From: an uncultured Prevotella sp.
GTDB lineage: Bacteria > Bacteroidota > Bacteroidia > Bacteroidales > Bacteroidaceae
Direction of reading: 5' to 3'
Assembly: GCA_900765465.1 (NCBI GenBank)
Contig: CAAFRM010000028.1
Span: 1-5,740 of the forward strand
Length of the DNA stretch: 5,740 bases
Shown: positions 1-5,372 of the stretch, in pieces
Position numbering within the stretch: the first letter of the stretch is position 1
How the letters are laid out: each line of letters starts with the position of its first letter
Notes under the pieces: generated by a model
Database searches by the model: none
Seen by the model: only the letters and a program-made list of their open reading frames with translations
Told to the model about the DNA's origin: nothing
Position numbers and translations under genes: made by a program

Positions 1-1011
1 TATTACTCTGCCATCCTGAAGGAGCACATCGCAAGGGCCGTGGACCTGCTTTCCGACATCGTCTTCCACTCGGTTTATCCGCAGGCGGAAATAGATAAGG
101 AGGTGGAGGTAATCTGCGATGAGATAGAGAGCTATAACGATTCGCCTGCCGAACTGATATATGATGAGTTTGAGAATATCCTCTTCAAGGGTTCGCCGCT
201 GGGGCATAATATCCTGGGCACAGCCGAGCAGGTTCGGGCTTTCAAGACGGAGGATGCGCTGAGGTTCACGCAGAAGCTTTACCGGCCGGATAATGCGATA
301 TTCTTCGCTTATGGGGATATTGATTTCAAGAAGCTGGTAAGACTCCTTCAGAGGGCGCTCGCAGATGATGAATCTGTGGTCAAGCTTGCTGAGGAAAAGC
401 TCCCTAAAAAATATCCATCAGTGGGATCTAAAAAATATCCATCTGTGGGAGAAAGAATTGCCGGGCAGACGATTGTGATGCAGAAGAATACCCATCAGGC
501 TCATGTGATGATTGGAACCCGGGCTTACGATGTGAACGACGACCGCCGAATGCCGCTCTATCTGCTTAATAATATGCTGGGCGGACCTGGCATGAACGCC
601 AAACTGAACCTCGCCCTCAGAGAGCACAATGGACTGGTTTACACCGTAGAAAGTACGATGGTTTCCTATGGCGACACGGGCACCTGGAGCATCTATTTCG
701 GCTGCGATGAGCACGACGTGAAGCGCTGCCTCCGCCTGGTTCGCAAGGAACTGGATAAGTTCATGCAGAAGCCATTGAGCGACGCCCAGCTCAAGGCCGC
801 CAAGAAGCAGATAAAGGGCCAGATAGGCGTGGCTTGCGACAACCGCGAGAACTTCGCCCTCGACTTCGGCAAGAGCTTCCTGCATTATGGCTGGGAGAAG
901 AACGTTGACCGCCTCTACGAGCAGGTGGATGAGATTACCGCCGCCCAGATTCAAGCCGTGGCTCAGGAACTGTTTGATAAAGACAGGCTCACCACCCTGA
1001 TTTTCAAGTAG
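1..1011 (+). CDS. M16 family zinc metallopeptidase, 3' part (5' end outside window)
   Basis: The reading frame is open from base 1 (first residues YYSAILKEH), so the gene starts upstream and 336 C-terminal residues are visible. Known family: M16 peptidases bind zinc through HxxEH plus a Glu about 75 residues later. The HxxEH part must lie upstream of the window. The downstream part is seen in IDKEVEVICDEIESYND, with two Glu seven residues apart (visible residues 34 and 41), matching the pitrilysin-type ExxxxxxE pair; residue 41 would be the third zinc ligand. The first half-domain continues through PLGHNILGT. The second half-domain (M16_C-like) carries LREHNGLVYTVES, whose Arg207 and Tyr214 match the conserved R..Y pair of the family. 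The visible length fits a single-unit M16 protein of roughly 410-430 aa missing 75-95 residues. An 8-residue tandem duplication lies in the linker between the halves. Substrate and cellular location cannot be told from this fragment. A 7-bp inverted repeat (1002-1008/1014-1020) spans the stop codon. Confidence 0.93.
   Translation, partial: YYSAILKEHIARAVDLLSDIVFHSVYPQAEIDKEVEVICDEIESYNDSPAELIYDEFENILFKGSPLGHNILGTAEQVRAFKTEDALRFTQKLYRPDNAIFFAYGDIDFKKLVRLLQRALADDESVVKLAEEKLPKKYPSVGSKKYPSVGERIAGQTIVMQKNTHQAHVMIGTRAYDVNDDRRMPLYLLNNMLGGPGMNAKLNLALREHNGLVYTVESTMVSYGDTGTWSIYFGCDEHDVKRCLRLVRKELDKFMQKPLSDAQLKAAKKQIKGQIGVACDNRENFALDFGKSFLHYGWEKNVDRLYEQVDEITAAQIQAVAQELFDKDRLTTLIFK
404..450 (+). repeat. 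24-bp in-frame tandem duplication inside the M16 gene
   Basis: Two direct copies with a 24-bp period (404-426 and 428-450) differ at one base (a420 versus t444). They encode KKYPSVGS and KKYPSVGE back to back. The duplication falls in the linker between the two M16 half-domains, where length changes should be tolerated. The near identity suggests a recent slippage or unequal-recombination event. Confidence 0.9.
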
Positions 1012-1023
1012 TTCTTGAAAGAC

Positions 1024-1158
1024 AGAAGGCTATGCTCCACACGCCATAAAAAAAGAAGGCAATGCCCCACACGCCCTGAAAGGGCAGAAGCTCCTAGCCC
1101 AGGGCAACGCCCTGGGTATAAACAGCATTTCGCTCTGCGCCCTGAAAGGGCAAAAGCT
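1024..1158. repeat. GC-rich hairpin repeat, probably a dispersed Bacteroidales palindromic element
   Basis: This spacer is built of repeated units. A 22-bp direct repeat with two differences occurs at 1024-1045 and 1054-1075. A 21-bp direct repeat with one difference occurs at 1072-1092 and 1138-1158, and each copy contains a GCCCT-GAA-AGGGC hairpin. Between them is a perfect 8-bp stem CCCAGGGC-AAC-GCCCTGGG (1098-1116). From memory, CCCTGAAAGGGC plus CCCAGGGCAACGCCCTGGG units are scattered through Bacteroidetes genomes and are often mistranslated as short ORFs. Dispersal within this genome cannot be checked here. The hairpins may help to end or stabilise the M16 transcript, but there is no T-run right after the stems. 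Confidence 0.75.
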
Positions 1159-1194
1159 TTAAAATACATTTTTAATAACTAACTTTTATACATT

Positions 1195-1860
1195 ATGATG
1201 AAAAAAATCATGTTATCAATCTGCCTCCTCTGCGCCTGCACTACCTTACAGGCTCAAGGACGGAAGCACACAACTTTCTTTGATCAGAGAGCTACGCTCT
1301 TTGAAGTTCTCCCAACCAGCAAGAAGGACATCATCTTCCTGGGCAACAGCATCACCAACGGAGGTGAATGGGCGGAACTGCTCGGCAACCCACACGTCAA
1401 GAACCGAGGAATCAGCGGCGATAGAGCCGATACCATGCTCGACCGCCTCCACGTCATCACCAAGGGCAAGCCAGCCAAGATCTTCCTCTTGATCGGCATT
1501 AACGACCTCGCCGGAGGCCGCAGCGTCGAGGACATCGCCAAGGACATCGATGAGATTGCCGAGCGAATCAAGAACGAATCTCCTTCTACCCGACTCTATC
1601 TGCAGAGCGTTCTGCCGCTGAACCCAAAGTTCAACATGTTTGTTGACCACATGAGCCGCAAGAAGGATGTTCCTGCCCTCAATGCCCTGATCAAGGACAT
1701 CGCCAACCGCCGCGGCTTGACCTACATCGACCTCTTCTCTGAGTTCGTGGCTCCTGGAACCCAGGACATGAACCCGAATTATACCAACGATGGCTTGCAT
1801 CTGCTCGGAAAAGGCTACCAGAACTGGATTAGAATCCTGAAGCCATATCTTGGGAAATAA
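1195..1860 (+). CDS. Secreted SGNH/GDSL-type esterase (probable carbohydrate or acyl O-acetylesterase)
   Basis: This is a complete 221-aa protein, normal for a single-domain SGNH hydrolase. Residues 1-20 form a signal peptide (KK, hydrophobic core, LQA|QG). An LCAC at residues 12-15 could instead act as a lipobox, so periplasmic versus lipid-anchored is open. All four SGNH blocks are visible: block I DIIFLGNSIT with nucleophile Ser52 (GNS replaces GDS), block II NRGISGD with oxyanion Gly72, block III GIND with Asn103, and block V DGLHL with Asp199 and His202. Known family: these enzymes hydrolyse ester bonds, and Bacteroidales homologues are often annotated as PAF-acetylhydrolase-like or sialate O-acetylesterase-like; the actual substrate is not shown. 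Start choice: ATGATG at 1195/1198 are equivalent. No Shine-Dalgarno is present, as usual in the group. The gene stands alone, 183 bp after the M16 gene and with its own terminator downstream. Confidence 0.92.
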   Translation: MMKKIMLSICLLCACTTLQAQGRKHTTFFDQRATLFEVLPTSKKDIIFLGNSITNGGEWAELLGNPHVKNRGISGDRADTMLDRLHVITKGKPAKIFLLIGINDLAGGRSVEDIAKDIDEIAERIKNESPSTRLYLQSVLPLNPKFNMFVDHMSRKKDVPALNALIKDIANRRGLTYIDLFSEFVAPGTQDMNPNYTNDGLHLLGKGYQNWIRILKPYLGK

Positions 1861-1873
1861 ATTCAAAAGAGAT

Positions 1874-1925
1874 AGATTTACCTACATATCAATAAGTTAC
1901 GTAATTTCTTCTATGTGGTAAATCT
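1874..1925. repeat. Imperfect inverted repeat downstream of the esterase gene
   Basis: AGATTTACC (1874-1882) pairs with GGTAAATCT (1917-1925). The stem continues after a one-base bulge with ACAT/ATGT, giving 13 pairs around a 25-nt loop. The loop contains the 8-bp palindrome TTACGTAA (1897-1904). It begins 14 bp after the esterase stop codon. No T-run follows, so it is more likely an RNA-stabilising stem or the relic of a small repeat than a terminator. Confidence 0.5.
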
Positions 1926-1960
1926 CAAAATCATCCTCGAATAGGGGTAGAAACAAAGAA

Positions 1961-2006
1961 AATCGGGCTGTTAACTGTTAACCTGTTAACCGCCCGATTC
2001 CTTTTT
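1961..2006 (+). terminator. Intrinsic terminator of the esterase gene
   Basis: AATCGGGC (1961-1968) pairs perfectly with GCCCGATT (1992-1999), and CCTTTTTATAT follows. Inside the loop the 7-bp unit TGTTAAC occurs three times. The first and third GTTAAC (1970-1975, 1985-1990) can pair with each other, extending the stem to 14 pairs with one mismatch and a 9-nt loop. On the opposite strand the stem is followed by ATTTTCTTTG, so weak termination from the other direction is also possible. Confidence 0.85.
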
Positions 2007-2041
2007 ATATATAATGTATGTCTGATTTTTGTTGTTAAACG

Positions 2042-2065
2042 AAAAAAGGAGCATCATCCGCTCCT
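2042..2065 (-). terminator. Intrinsic terminator of the small-peptide unit
   Basis: On the - strand AGGAGC, a 7-nt loop (GGATGAT), GCTCCT and then TTTTT form a compact 6-bp stem with an immediate T-run. It points away from the two small ORFs and sits 36 bp from the + strand terminator, so convergent transcription is stopped from both sides. Confidence 0.8.
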
Positions 2066-2070
2066 CAATT

Positions 2071-2125
2071 CCCGGAAAGCCCTTTTGGCTCCCCCTTCTA
2101 CATCTCGGAAGCCCCTTTGGCTTCC
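2071..2125 (-). repeat. Two tandem GC-rich hairpins at the 3' end of the small-peptide unit
   Basis: The first hairpin on the - strand is a perfect 7-bp stem GGAAGCC/GGCTTCC with a 5-nt loop (2107-2125); its first base is the last base of the small ORF's TAG stop. The second (about 2071-2095) is a diverged copy, GGGAGCC-AAAAG-GGCTTTCC, with a wobble pair and a bulge. Neither has its own T-run; the terminator follows right after. They may protect the 3' end of the transcript, or they may be the functional part of an RNA. Confidence 0.65.
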
Positions 2126-2217
2126 TACTTTGCTTCAATTACTGTTTCTGAACTTTTAATGTTCTTTACTTTTAAATACCTGAACTTCTTGAAGTCTCTG
2201 AACTTCATAAAGTTCAT
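2125..2217 (-). CDS. Candidate 30-aa basic small protein (smORF 2)
   Basis: This is an ATG-to-TAG frame of 30 codons, 18 nt after the stop of the hydrophobic small ORF on the same strand. The N-terminal half is cationic and aromatic (KFRDFKKFRYLK, residues 5-16), and the whole peptide has a net charge near +6. A GAGG lies upstream, too close to the first ATG (2217) but 11 nt before a second in-frame ATG at 2208, so the true start may be Met4, giving 27 aa. Caution: AAGTTCAG occurs three times and short inverted repeats (GAACTT/AAGTTC) run through it, so this stretch could be structured RNA. I recognise no family. Confidence 0.45.
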   Translation of the reverse strand: MNFMKFRDFKKFRYLKVKNIKSSETVIEAK

Positions 2218-2235
2218 TACCTCGTTGGCTTTTAC

Positions 2236-2316
2236 TTAAGCGAGCTTGTTGCTTGCTGCGCCAACTGTTGCAGCGAATGCTACTACTGCTGCGAATGCAA
2301 TTCCTAATACTAACAT
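2236..2316 (-). CDS. Candidate 26-aa hydrophobic small membrane peptide (smORF 1)
   Basis: This is a 26-codon ATG-to-TAA frame. The - strand sequence AAAGGAAAAGTT directly before the ATG supplies an AAAGGA site at good spacing, notable in a group that mostly lacks such sites. The peptide starts MLVLGIAF, is Ala/Val/Gly-rich up to residue 21, and ends in a short polar tail, SNKLA. That suits one membrane-spanning helix with small-xxx-small packing faces. Residues 7-12 (AFAAVV) and 13-18 (AFAATV) are an internal hexad repeat. Base composition is clearly richer in GC than the surrounding leader, which supports coding. It could be a small membrane regulator, a type I toxin-like peptide, a peptide bacteriocin or a leader peptide; nothing in the sequence decides. 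I do not recognise a named family, and it is not like the smalltalk-type small proteins I remember. Confidence 0.6.
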   Translation of the reverse strand: MLVLGIAFAAVVAFAATVGAASNKLA

Positions 2317-2527
2317 AACTTTTCCTTTCTTTACTTTAAATTAAACATTATCCTTTATATTAACAATCTTTCAACGTTACCCTGCTTCTCCAATCTTTCA
2401 CCTTATCTAATACCTTTGTTTATCCTATCTAATACCTTCGTTATCCTTACTCTAACAATCTTTCTTCCTTATAACCAATACTTTATGTTACCTGAACTAA
2501 CAATCTTTTATCCTTCTTTCTTAATTC
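2317..2527 (-). promoter_or_regulatory. Long purine-rich repetitive 5' leader of the small-peptide unit
   Basis: About 210 nt separate the predicted transcription start from smORF 1. On the - strand the leader is rich in A and G, full of stop codons and made of repeats. AAAGATTGTTA occurs exactly three times (+ strand 2361-2371, 2453-2463, 2498-2508), with a fourth variant near 2391-2399. A 21/22-bp tandem unit containing GGTATTAGATA lies at 2404-2425 and 2426-2446. AAGGA-type motifs recur. A five-codon ORF (MFNLK, 2347-2331) ends 14 nt before the smORF 1 start. The repeats may be protein- or ribosome-binding sites; I recognise no known riboswitch. Confidence 0.55.
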
Positions 2528-2532
2528 CGATG

Positions 2533-2564
2533 CAAAGATACAAACTTTTGTGTTCGCACACAAA
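2533..2564 (-). promoter_or_regulatory. Bacteroidetes-type promoter of the small-peptide unit
   Basis: The - strand has TTTG (2564-2561), a 20-bp spacer and TATCTTTG (2540-2533), a full match to the TTTG / TAnnTTTG promoter of the Bacteroidetes primary sigma factor. Transcription should start near 2525-2528. The spacer plus -33 box is a dyad, TTTGTGT-TCGC-ACACAAA (2547-2564), well placed for a repressor. Confidence 0.8.
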
Positions 2565-2604
2565 TATTTTAGAAGAAAAGTTTCAGAAACCCCCGATTTC
2601 TTGA

Positions 2605-2623
2605 TAAAGGTCAAGTACCTTTA
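2605..2623. promoter_or_regulatory. Palindrome upstream of the small-peptide promoter
   Basis: TAAAGGT-CAAGT-ACCTTTA is a 7-bp perfect inverted repeat around 5 nt. Its near edge lies about 40 bp upstream of the -33 box, a typical place for an activator site. It could equally be a minor RNA stem; no regulator gene is seen nearby. Confidence 0.4.
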
Positions 2624-2638
2624 CATTCTCGTTACAAA

Positions 2639-2746
2639 ATTAGGCACGGATTACACGGATTACACGGATTTAAGCCTCTCATGTCAATTAAAACACATTC
2701 ATAATCTCATAGAACATCCGTGTAATCCGTGTAATCCGTGCCTAAT
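2639..2746 (-). terminator. Perfect 31-bp inverted repeat, likely terminator or dispersed palindromic repeat
   Basis: Arms 2639-2669 and 2716-2746 are perfect reverse complements of 31 bp separated by 46 nt. Each arm is itself made of the 9-bp unit CACGGATTA repeated (two full and one partial copy) after a TTAGG end. It begins 5 bp after the stop codon of the 831-aa gene, and on the - strand it is followed by TTTG, so it probably ends that transcript. From memory, GGCACGGATTACACGGATTACACGG repeats are frequent in Bacteroidales intergenic regions; copy number here cannot be checked. Confidence 0.75.
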
Positions 2747-2751
2747 CTATT

Positions 2752-5247
2752 CTACGCTGCCATTCCCGGCGTTCCATAATGCCCATACTTACCTATGAAC
2801 TTAGCCGTCTTCGAGAAGGTGCCATCCTCGTTCTTCACGATGAAGCCACGCTTCTTCCAGTTGCACAGCAAGATGGCAAGCTTCGTCTTCGTGCCGTGAA
2901 TCTGACACACACGCTGAATCTCCACCTTATCAAACGTATCGTGAACATAGAGCAAAAGATTGCTCACACCCGTAGCATGATAAACCATACGACTGTCGGC
3001 ATCTATCGCCTCCTGCATCTGATTGCCGAAGAAACGCATCTTGCACCACAAATCATACTTCACACTCCACTCTATGAAATCCTCTATCGACTTCTCCCAC
3101 TTCTCGCCGTTAGCCAGATAAAGCACCATCGCACGGCGGAAACCATTTGCCAAACCACGCTTGGCAAACTCGGCGTATGGCTTGTTGTAGGCCAGCTGAG
3201 CCGTCTCCATAATCTCATTCTCCAGTCGCTCGATGAGCAGTCGCGCCTTCTTGCAATCCTTGAAACCGCTGGTGCCGTTGAGATGATGAATGTAAGGAGC
3301 CAACTGCGCCTTGAACAAAGCATCATACTCGCCTACCACCGGACGCGGAGCGAAATCGGGACGGATGATAGTGGCTAGCGACAAGCGGCTCACGGCGCCA
3401 TCAGCCACCTCTCTTACAGAGAAGAACTTCTGGGTAACGGCGATGGTGCTCGAAGCATTCCAGTTGAAACGGGTCTTCACCTGCGCCGTAACACTCTTTA
3501 CGCCCACACGCTCCTGACCATCCAGCGAGCAATCCCAGCAGCAGCGAATCAGCTGACTAGGGTCGTTGAACTTCTTGAGCATATCCACCTCGTCCATCTT
3601 GCAGTAGAGGAAGCCGTCGCCAGCCTTCTGCACATCGTCGAGACGCTGGATGTAGGCAGCACGGGTAAGGTCGGGCGAAACGATGCGGATGCAGATATCC
3701 TCCGGGCGCACCGGCTTTTTCTTATTGTCGCCCATGGTGCTCACCTCGTCCTTCCAATCCTGCTCCTTCTGGCGGTTGACCTTATCCATCTGCACCAGGT
3801 CGTCGATGATGCAGTCGATAGGACCGTTCACCAGCGATTTGCCCGAAGACATCGCTGCCACCAGCAGATTCATCATTGCCGGCTCGTGCACCTGGTTATC
3901 GGTGTATCTGAAGCTTACGCCCTTGAGGTGAGCGGCAAGCGGAGGGAACACCGCCATTGCCACGGCTGGCTTGAAATCGGCAGGCACCTTGCTGGTGAGC
4001 AGCTTGACGAGCTTAGGCAGCTTGGCAGGCATCTGAGGGGGAACATCGGCGTAGATTCCCGCCTTCTCGGTGGCCTGCTTGGCAAGATAATTCTTGCGGG
4101 CAAATTCTATCGCCACCTTCACCTTTTCTGGCATTACGGCAGATTGAGCCACCTTGCAAGCACTGTCCACGGTAGCAAAAGCCTTCTGCTCGTCCTCGCC
4201 ATAGATAAGGATTACCTGCTTGATCCATTCGGGGTCGTTGTTGCAGATGTAACGCAGATAAAGCGCCTCTCTGTAGATGAAGTTGTTGCGATTGCCCGTA
4301 GCCGGATCAGGACCTATCTGCGCCGCCAGCTCCTTCACAATCACCTCGTAAGGAATGCCCTCGTAGGTCTGTTCATACTGCACAGTATTGGCTGCCTTTC
4401 TCGCCTTCTCCTCCTCGCTCTCTATCGGCTGGAAATCTACGGTTGGAGCGGCAGAAGATGATGATGATGAAGAAATATCCAGCGGACGGCCGTCGATATC
4501 CAATCCTCTCTTTCTATAAGCCTCACGATATTCTGCCACGGCCTCCTCGTCCAGGCGCTTGTACCAGTCGTCGGCTGTATAGATCTGGCTGGTTGCATCG
4601 GTGATGAAGATGATGCGCTCGGGAGTTACGCAGCTAGGGTCTTCGGTGGCATGGATGAGCTTGCAGAAAGCACTCTGAGCCTCAGCGATGGTCATTCCTA
4701 CTGGGATACGGATGTCGATGTGCGCCTTGTTGCGAGCCGAACGTTCCACGTGAAGCACTTTCCCCTTCCAAAGCTCGATGTCATCGGCAGAGAAAATCTT
4801 CTCTCTGAAAAGCTTCTCCTCTGCATCATCAAACATTCCGTTCAGCAGCAGGGCATTCTTCACCGCCGTCTCTACCTCCTCGGGGTTGTCGATGTCAACG
4901 GTGGTCTGGAAGGTGAAGGCCTCCGGGTCGATGGTTTTCTGGGCACGATGGTCGTCGATGAAATGGAAGTAGTGAGGCGAACGGAACGGCAACTGCTTCT
5001 TCAGGAAGCCCACCTGCTTATCCAGCTGCTTGTAGGCCTCGCCCGCCTTCATCTCCTCCTGCTTGGCGGTAAGGTCGCGAATCTGTCCTACGAGCTGAGA
5101 GAGCCAAGGCTGCTTGGTAAGCTCGGTGTAGTAATCTAGGAGATAAGTAGAAATCTTACCCATATTCGCATTGCGATTAGGGTTCATGGCGATGAGACGG
5201 CTGCTCATCTGCTTGCATTCATCAAAAGAAAGATTGTTTTTTACCAT
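2752..5247 (-). CDS. Large P-loop ATPase, primase-helicase-like (VirE_N/DUF3987-like architecture)
   Basis: This is a complete 831-aa protein. The N-terminal part has an acidic DID (118-120) followed by KAHIDIRIP (174-182) and reads like the primase-related BT4734/VirE_N domains of Bacteroidales; this is a weak call. A low-complexity linker with seven Ser (259-265) follows, then a helical region (295-400). The ATPase core begins near FPPLAAHLKG (434-443). It has a Walker A-like AAMSSGKS (464-471, first Gly replaced by Ala), Walker B-like FLYCKMDEVD (546-555, Asp552/Glu553), a sensor-like NASST (597-601) and a candidate arginine finger Arg621. Residues 770-815 look like a winged helix (TKLAILLCNWKKRGFIVKNEDGTFSKT region). 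Inferred role: a DNA-handling ATPase of mobile-element origin, but no integrase, relaxase or phage gene is visible. It has its own promoter, no Shine-Dalgarno, and iteron-like repeats upstream. Confidence 0.85.
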   Translation of the reverse strand: MVKNNLSFDECKQMSSRLIAMNPNRNANMGKISTYLLDYYTELTKQPWLSQLVGQIRDLTAKQEEMKAGEAYKQLDKQVGFLKKQLPFRSPHYFHFIDDHRAQKTIDPEAFTFQTTVDIDNPEEVETAVKNALLLNGMFDDAEEKLFREKIFSADDIELWKGKVLHVERSARNKAHIDIRIPVGMTIAEAQSAFCKLIHATEDPSCVTPERIIFITDATSQIYTADDWYKRLDEEAVAEYREAYRKRGLDIDGRPLDISSSSSSSAAPTVDFQPIESEEEKARKAANTVQYEQTYEGIPYEVIVKELAAQIGPDPATGNRNNFIYREALYLRYICNNDPEWIKQVILIYGEDEQKAFATVDSACKVAQSAVMPEKVKVAIEFARKNYLAKQATEKAGIYADVPPQMPAKLPKLVKLLTSKVPADFKPAVAMAVFPPLAAHLKGVSFRYTDNQVHEPAMMNLLVAAMSSGKSLVNGPIDCIIDDLVQMDKVNRQKEQDWKDEVSTMGDNKKKPVRPEDICIRIVSPDLTRAAYIQRLDDVQKAGDGFLYCKMDEVDMLKKFNDPSQLIRCCWDCSLDGQERVGVKSVTAQVKTRFNWNASSTIAVTQKFFSVREVADGAVSRLSLATIIRPDFAPRPVVGEYDALFKAQLAPYIHHLNGTSGFKDCKKARLLIERLENEIMETAQLAYNKPYAEFAKRGLANGFRRAMVLYLANGEKWEKSIEDFIEWSVKYDLWCKMRFFGNQMQEAIDADSRMVYHATGVSNLLLYVHDTFDKVEIQRVCQIHGTKTKLAILLCNWKKRGFIVKNEDGTFSKTAKFIGKYGHYGTPGMAA
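4457..4471 (-). repeat. Trinucleotide run encoding a polyserine linker
   Basis: GAT is repeated four times on the + strand (4457-4468), with GAA next to it. On the - strand this is a run of TCT/TCA codons giving Ser259-265 of the 831-aa protein. It separates the N-terminal domain from the helical and ATPase parts. Slippage here would change linker length and shift frame only if not a multiple of three. Confidence 0.7.
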
Positions 5248-5318
5248 TTGAATATTATTTTATGTTAAACAATGACTGGAATACTGAAAACCAGCCACTT
5301 CTCTTCCGAAAAGCGATG

Positions 5319-5350
5319 CAAAGATAAACAAAAAAAAAGCCGTTTACAAG
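5319..5350 (-). promoter_or_regulatory. Bacteroidetes-type promoter of the 831-aa gene
   Basis: The - strand has CTTG (5350-5347, three of four bases of the -33 consensus), a 20-bp spacer and TATCTTTG (5326-5319). The -7 region and the bases after it (13 bp, 5314-5326) are identical to those of the small-peptide promoter at 2528-2540. The predicted leader is about 65 nt and AT-rich. Confidence 0.75.
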
Positions 5351-5372
5351 TTTTTTCTGGAATAAAAAAGCA

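Noticed and set aside
418..954. 178-aa open frame on the - strand inside the M16 gene
   Set aside because: It is a shadow of the + strand frame, which has clear M16 family motifs.
963..1169. 68-aa antisense frame with YPGRCPGLGASALSGR
   Set aside because: This is the translation of the GC-rich hairpin repeat, a known kind of spurious ORF.
1180..1187. TAACTTTT as a -7 promoter box for the esterase gene
   Set aside because: It lacks the final G of TAnnTTTG, lies only 7 bp from the start codon so the transcript would be nearly leaderless, and has no convincing -33 box.
1246..1866. 206-aa open frame on the - strand over the esterase gene
   Set aside because: The + strand frame carries all four SGNH blocks and a signal peptide; the antisense frame shows no motif.
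2042..2540. tmRNA, RNase P RNA, 6S RNA or a known riboswitch
   Set aside because: I found none of the conserved cores (no tRNA-like ends, no RNase P core motif), and the ORF with a ribosome-binding site explains part of the region better.
2550..2798. 82-aa + strand frame with TDYTDYTD and CNPCNPC repeats
   Set aside because: It is the translation of the 31-bp inverted repeat and runs into the antisense end of the 831-aa gene.
3886..4461. 191-aa + strand frame inside the ATPase gene
   Set aside because: It is antisense to the conserved Walker-motif region and has no start signal or motif of its own.
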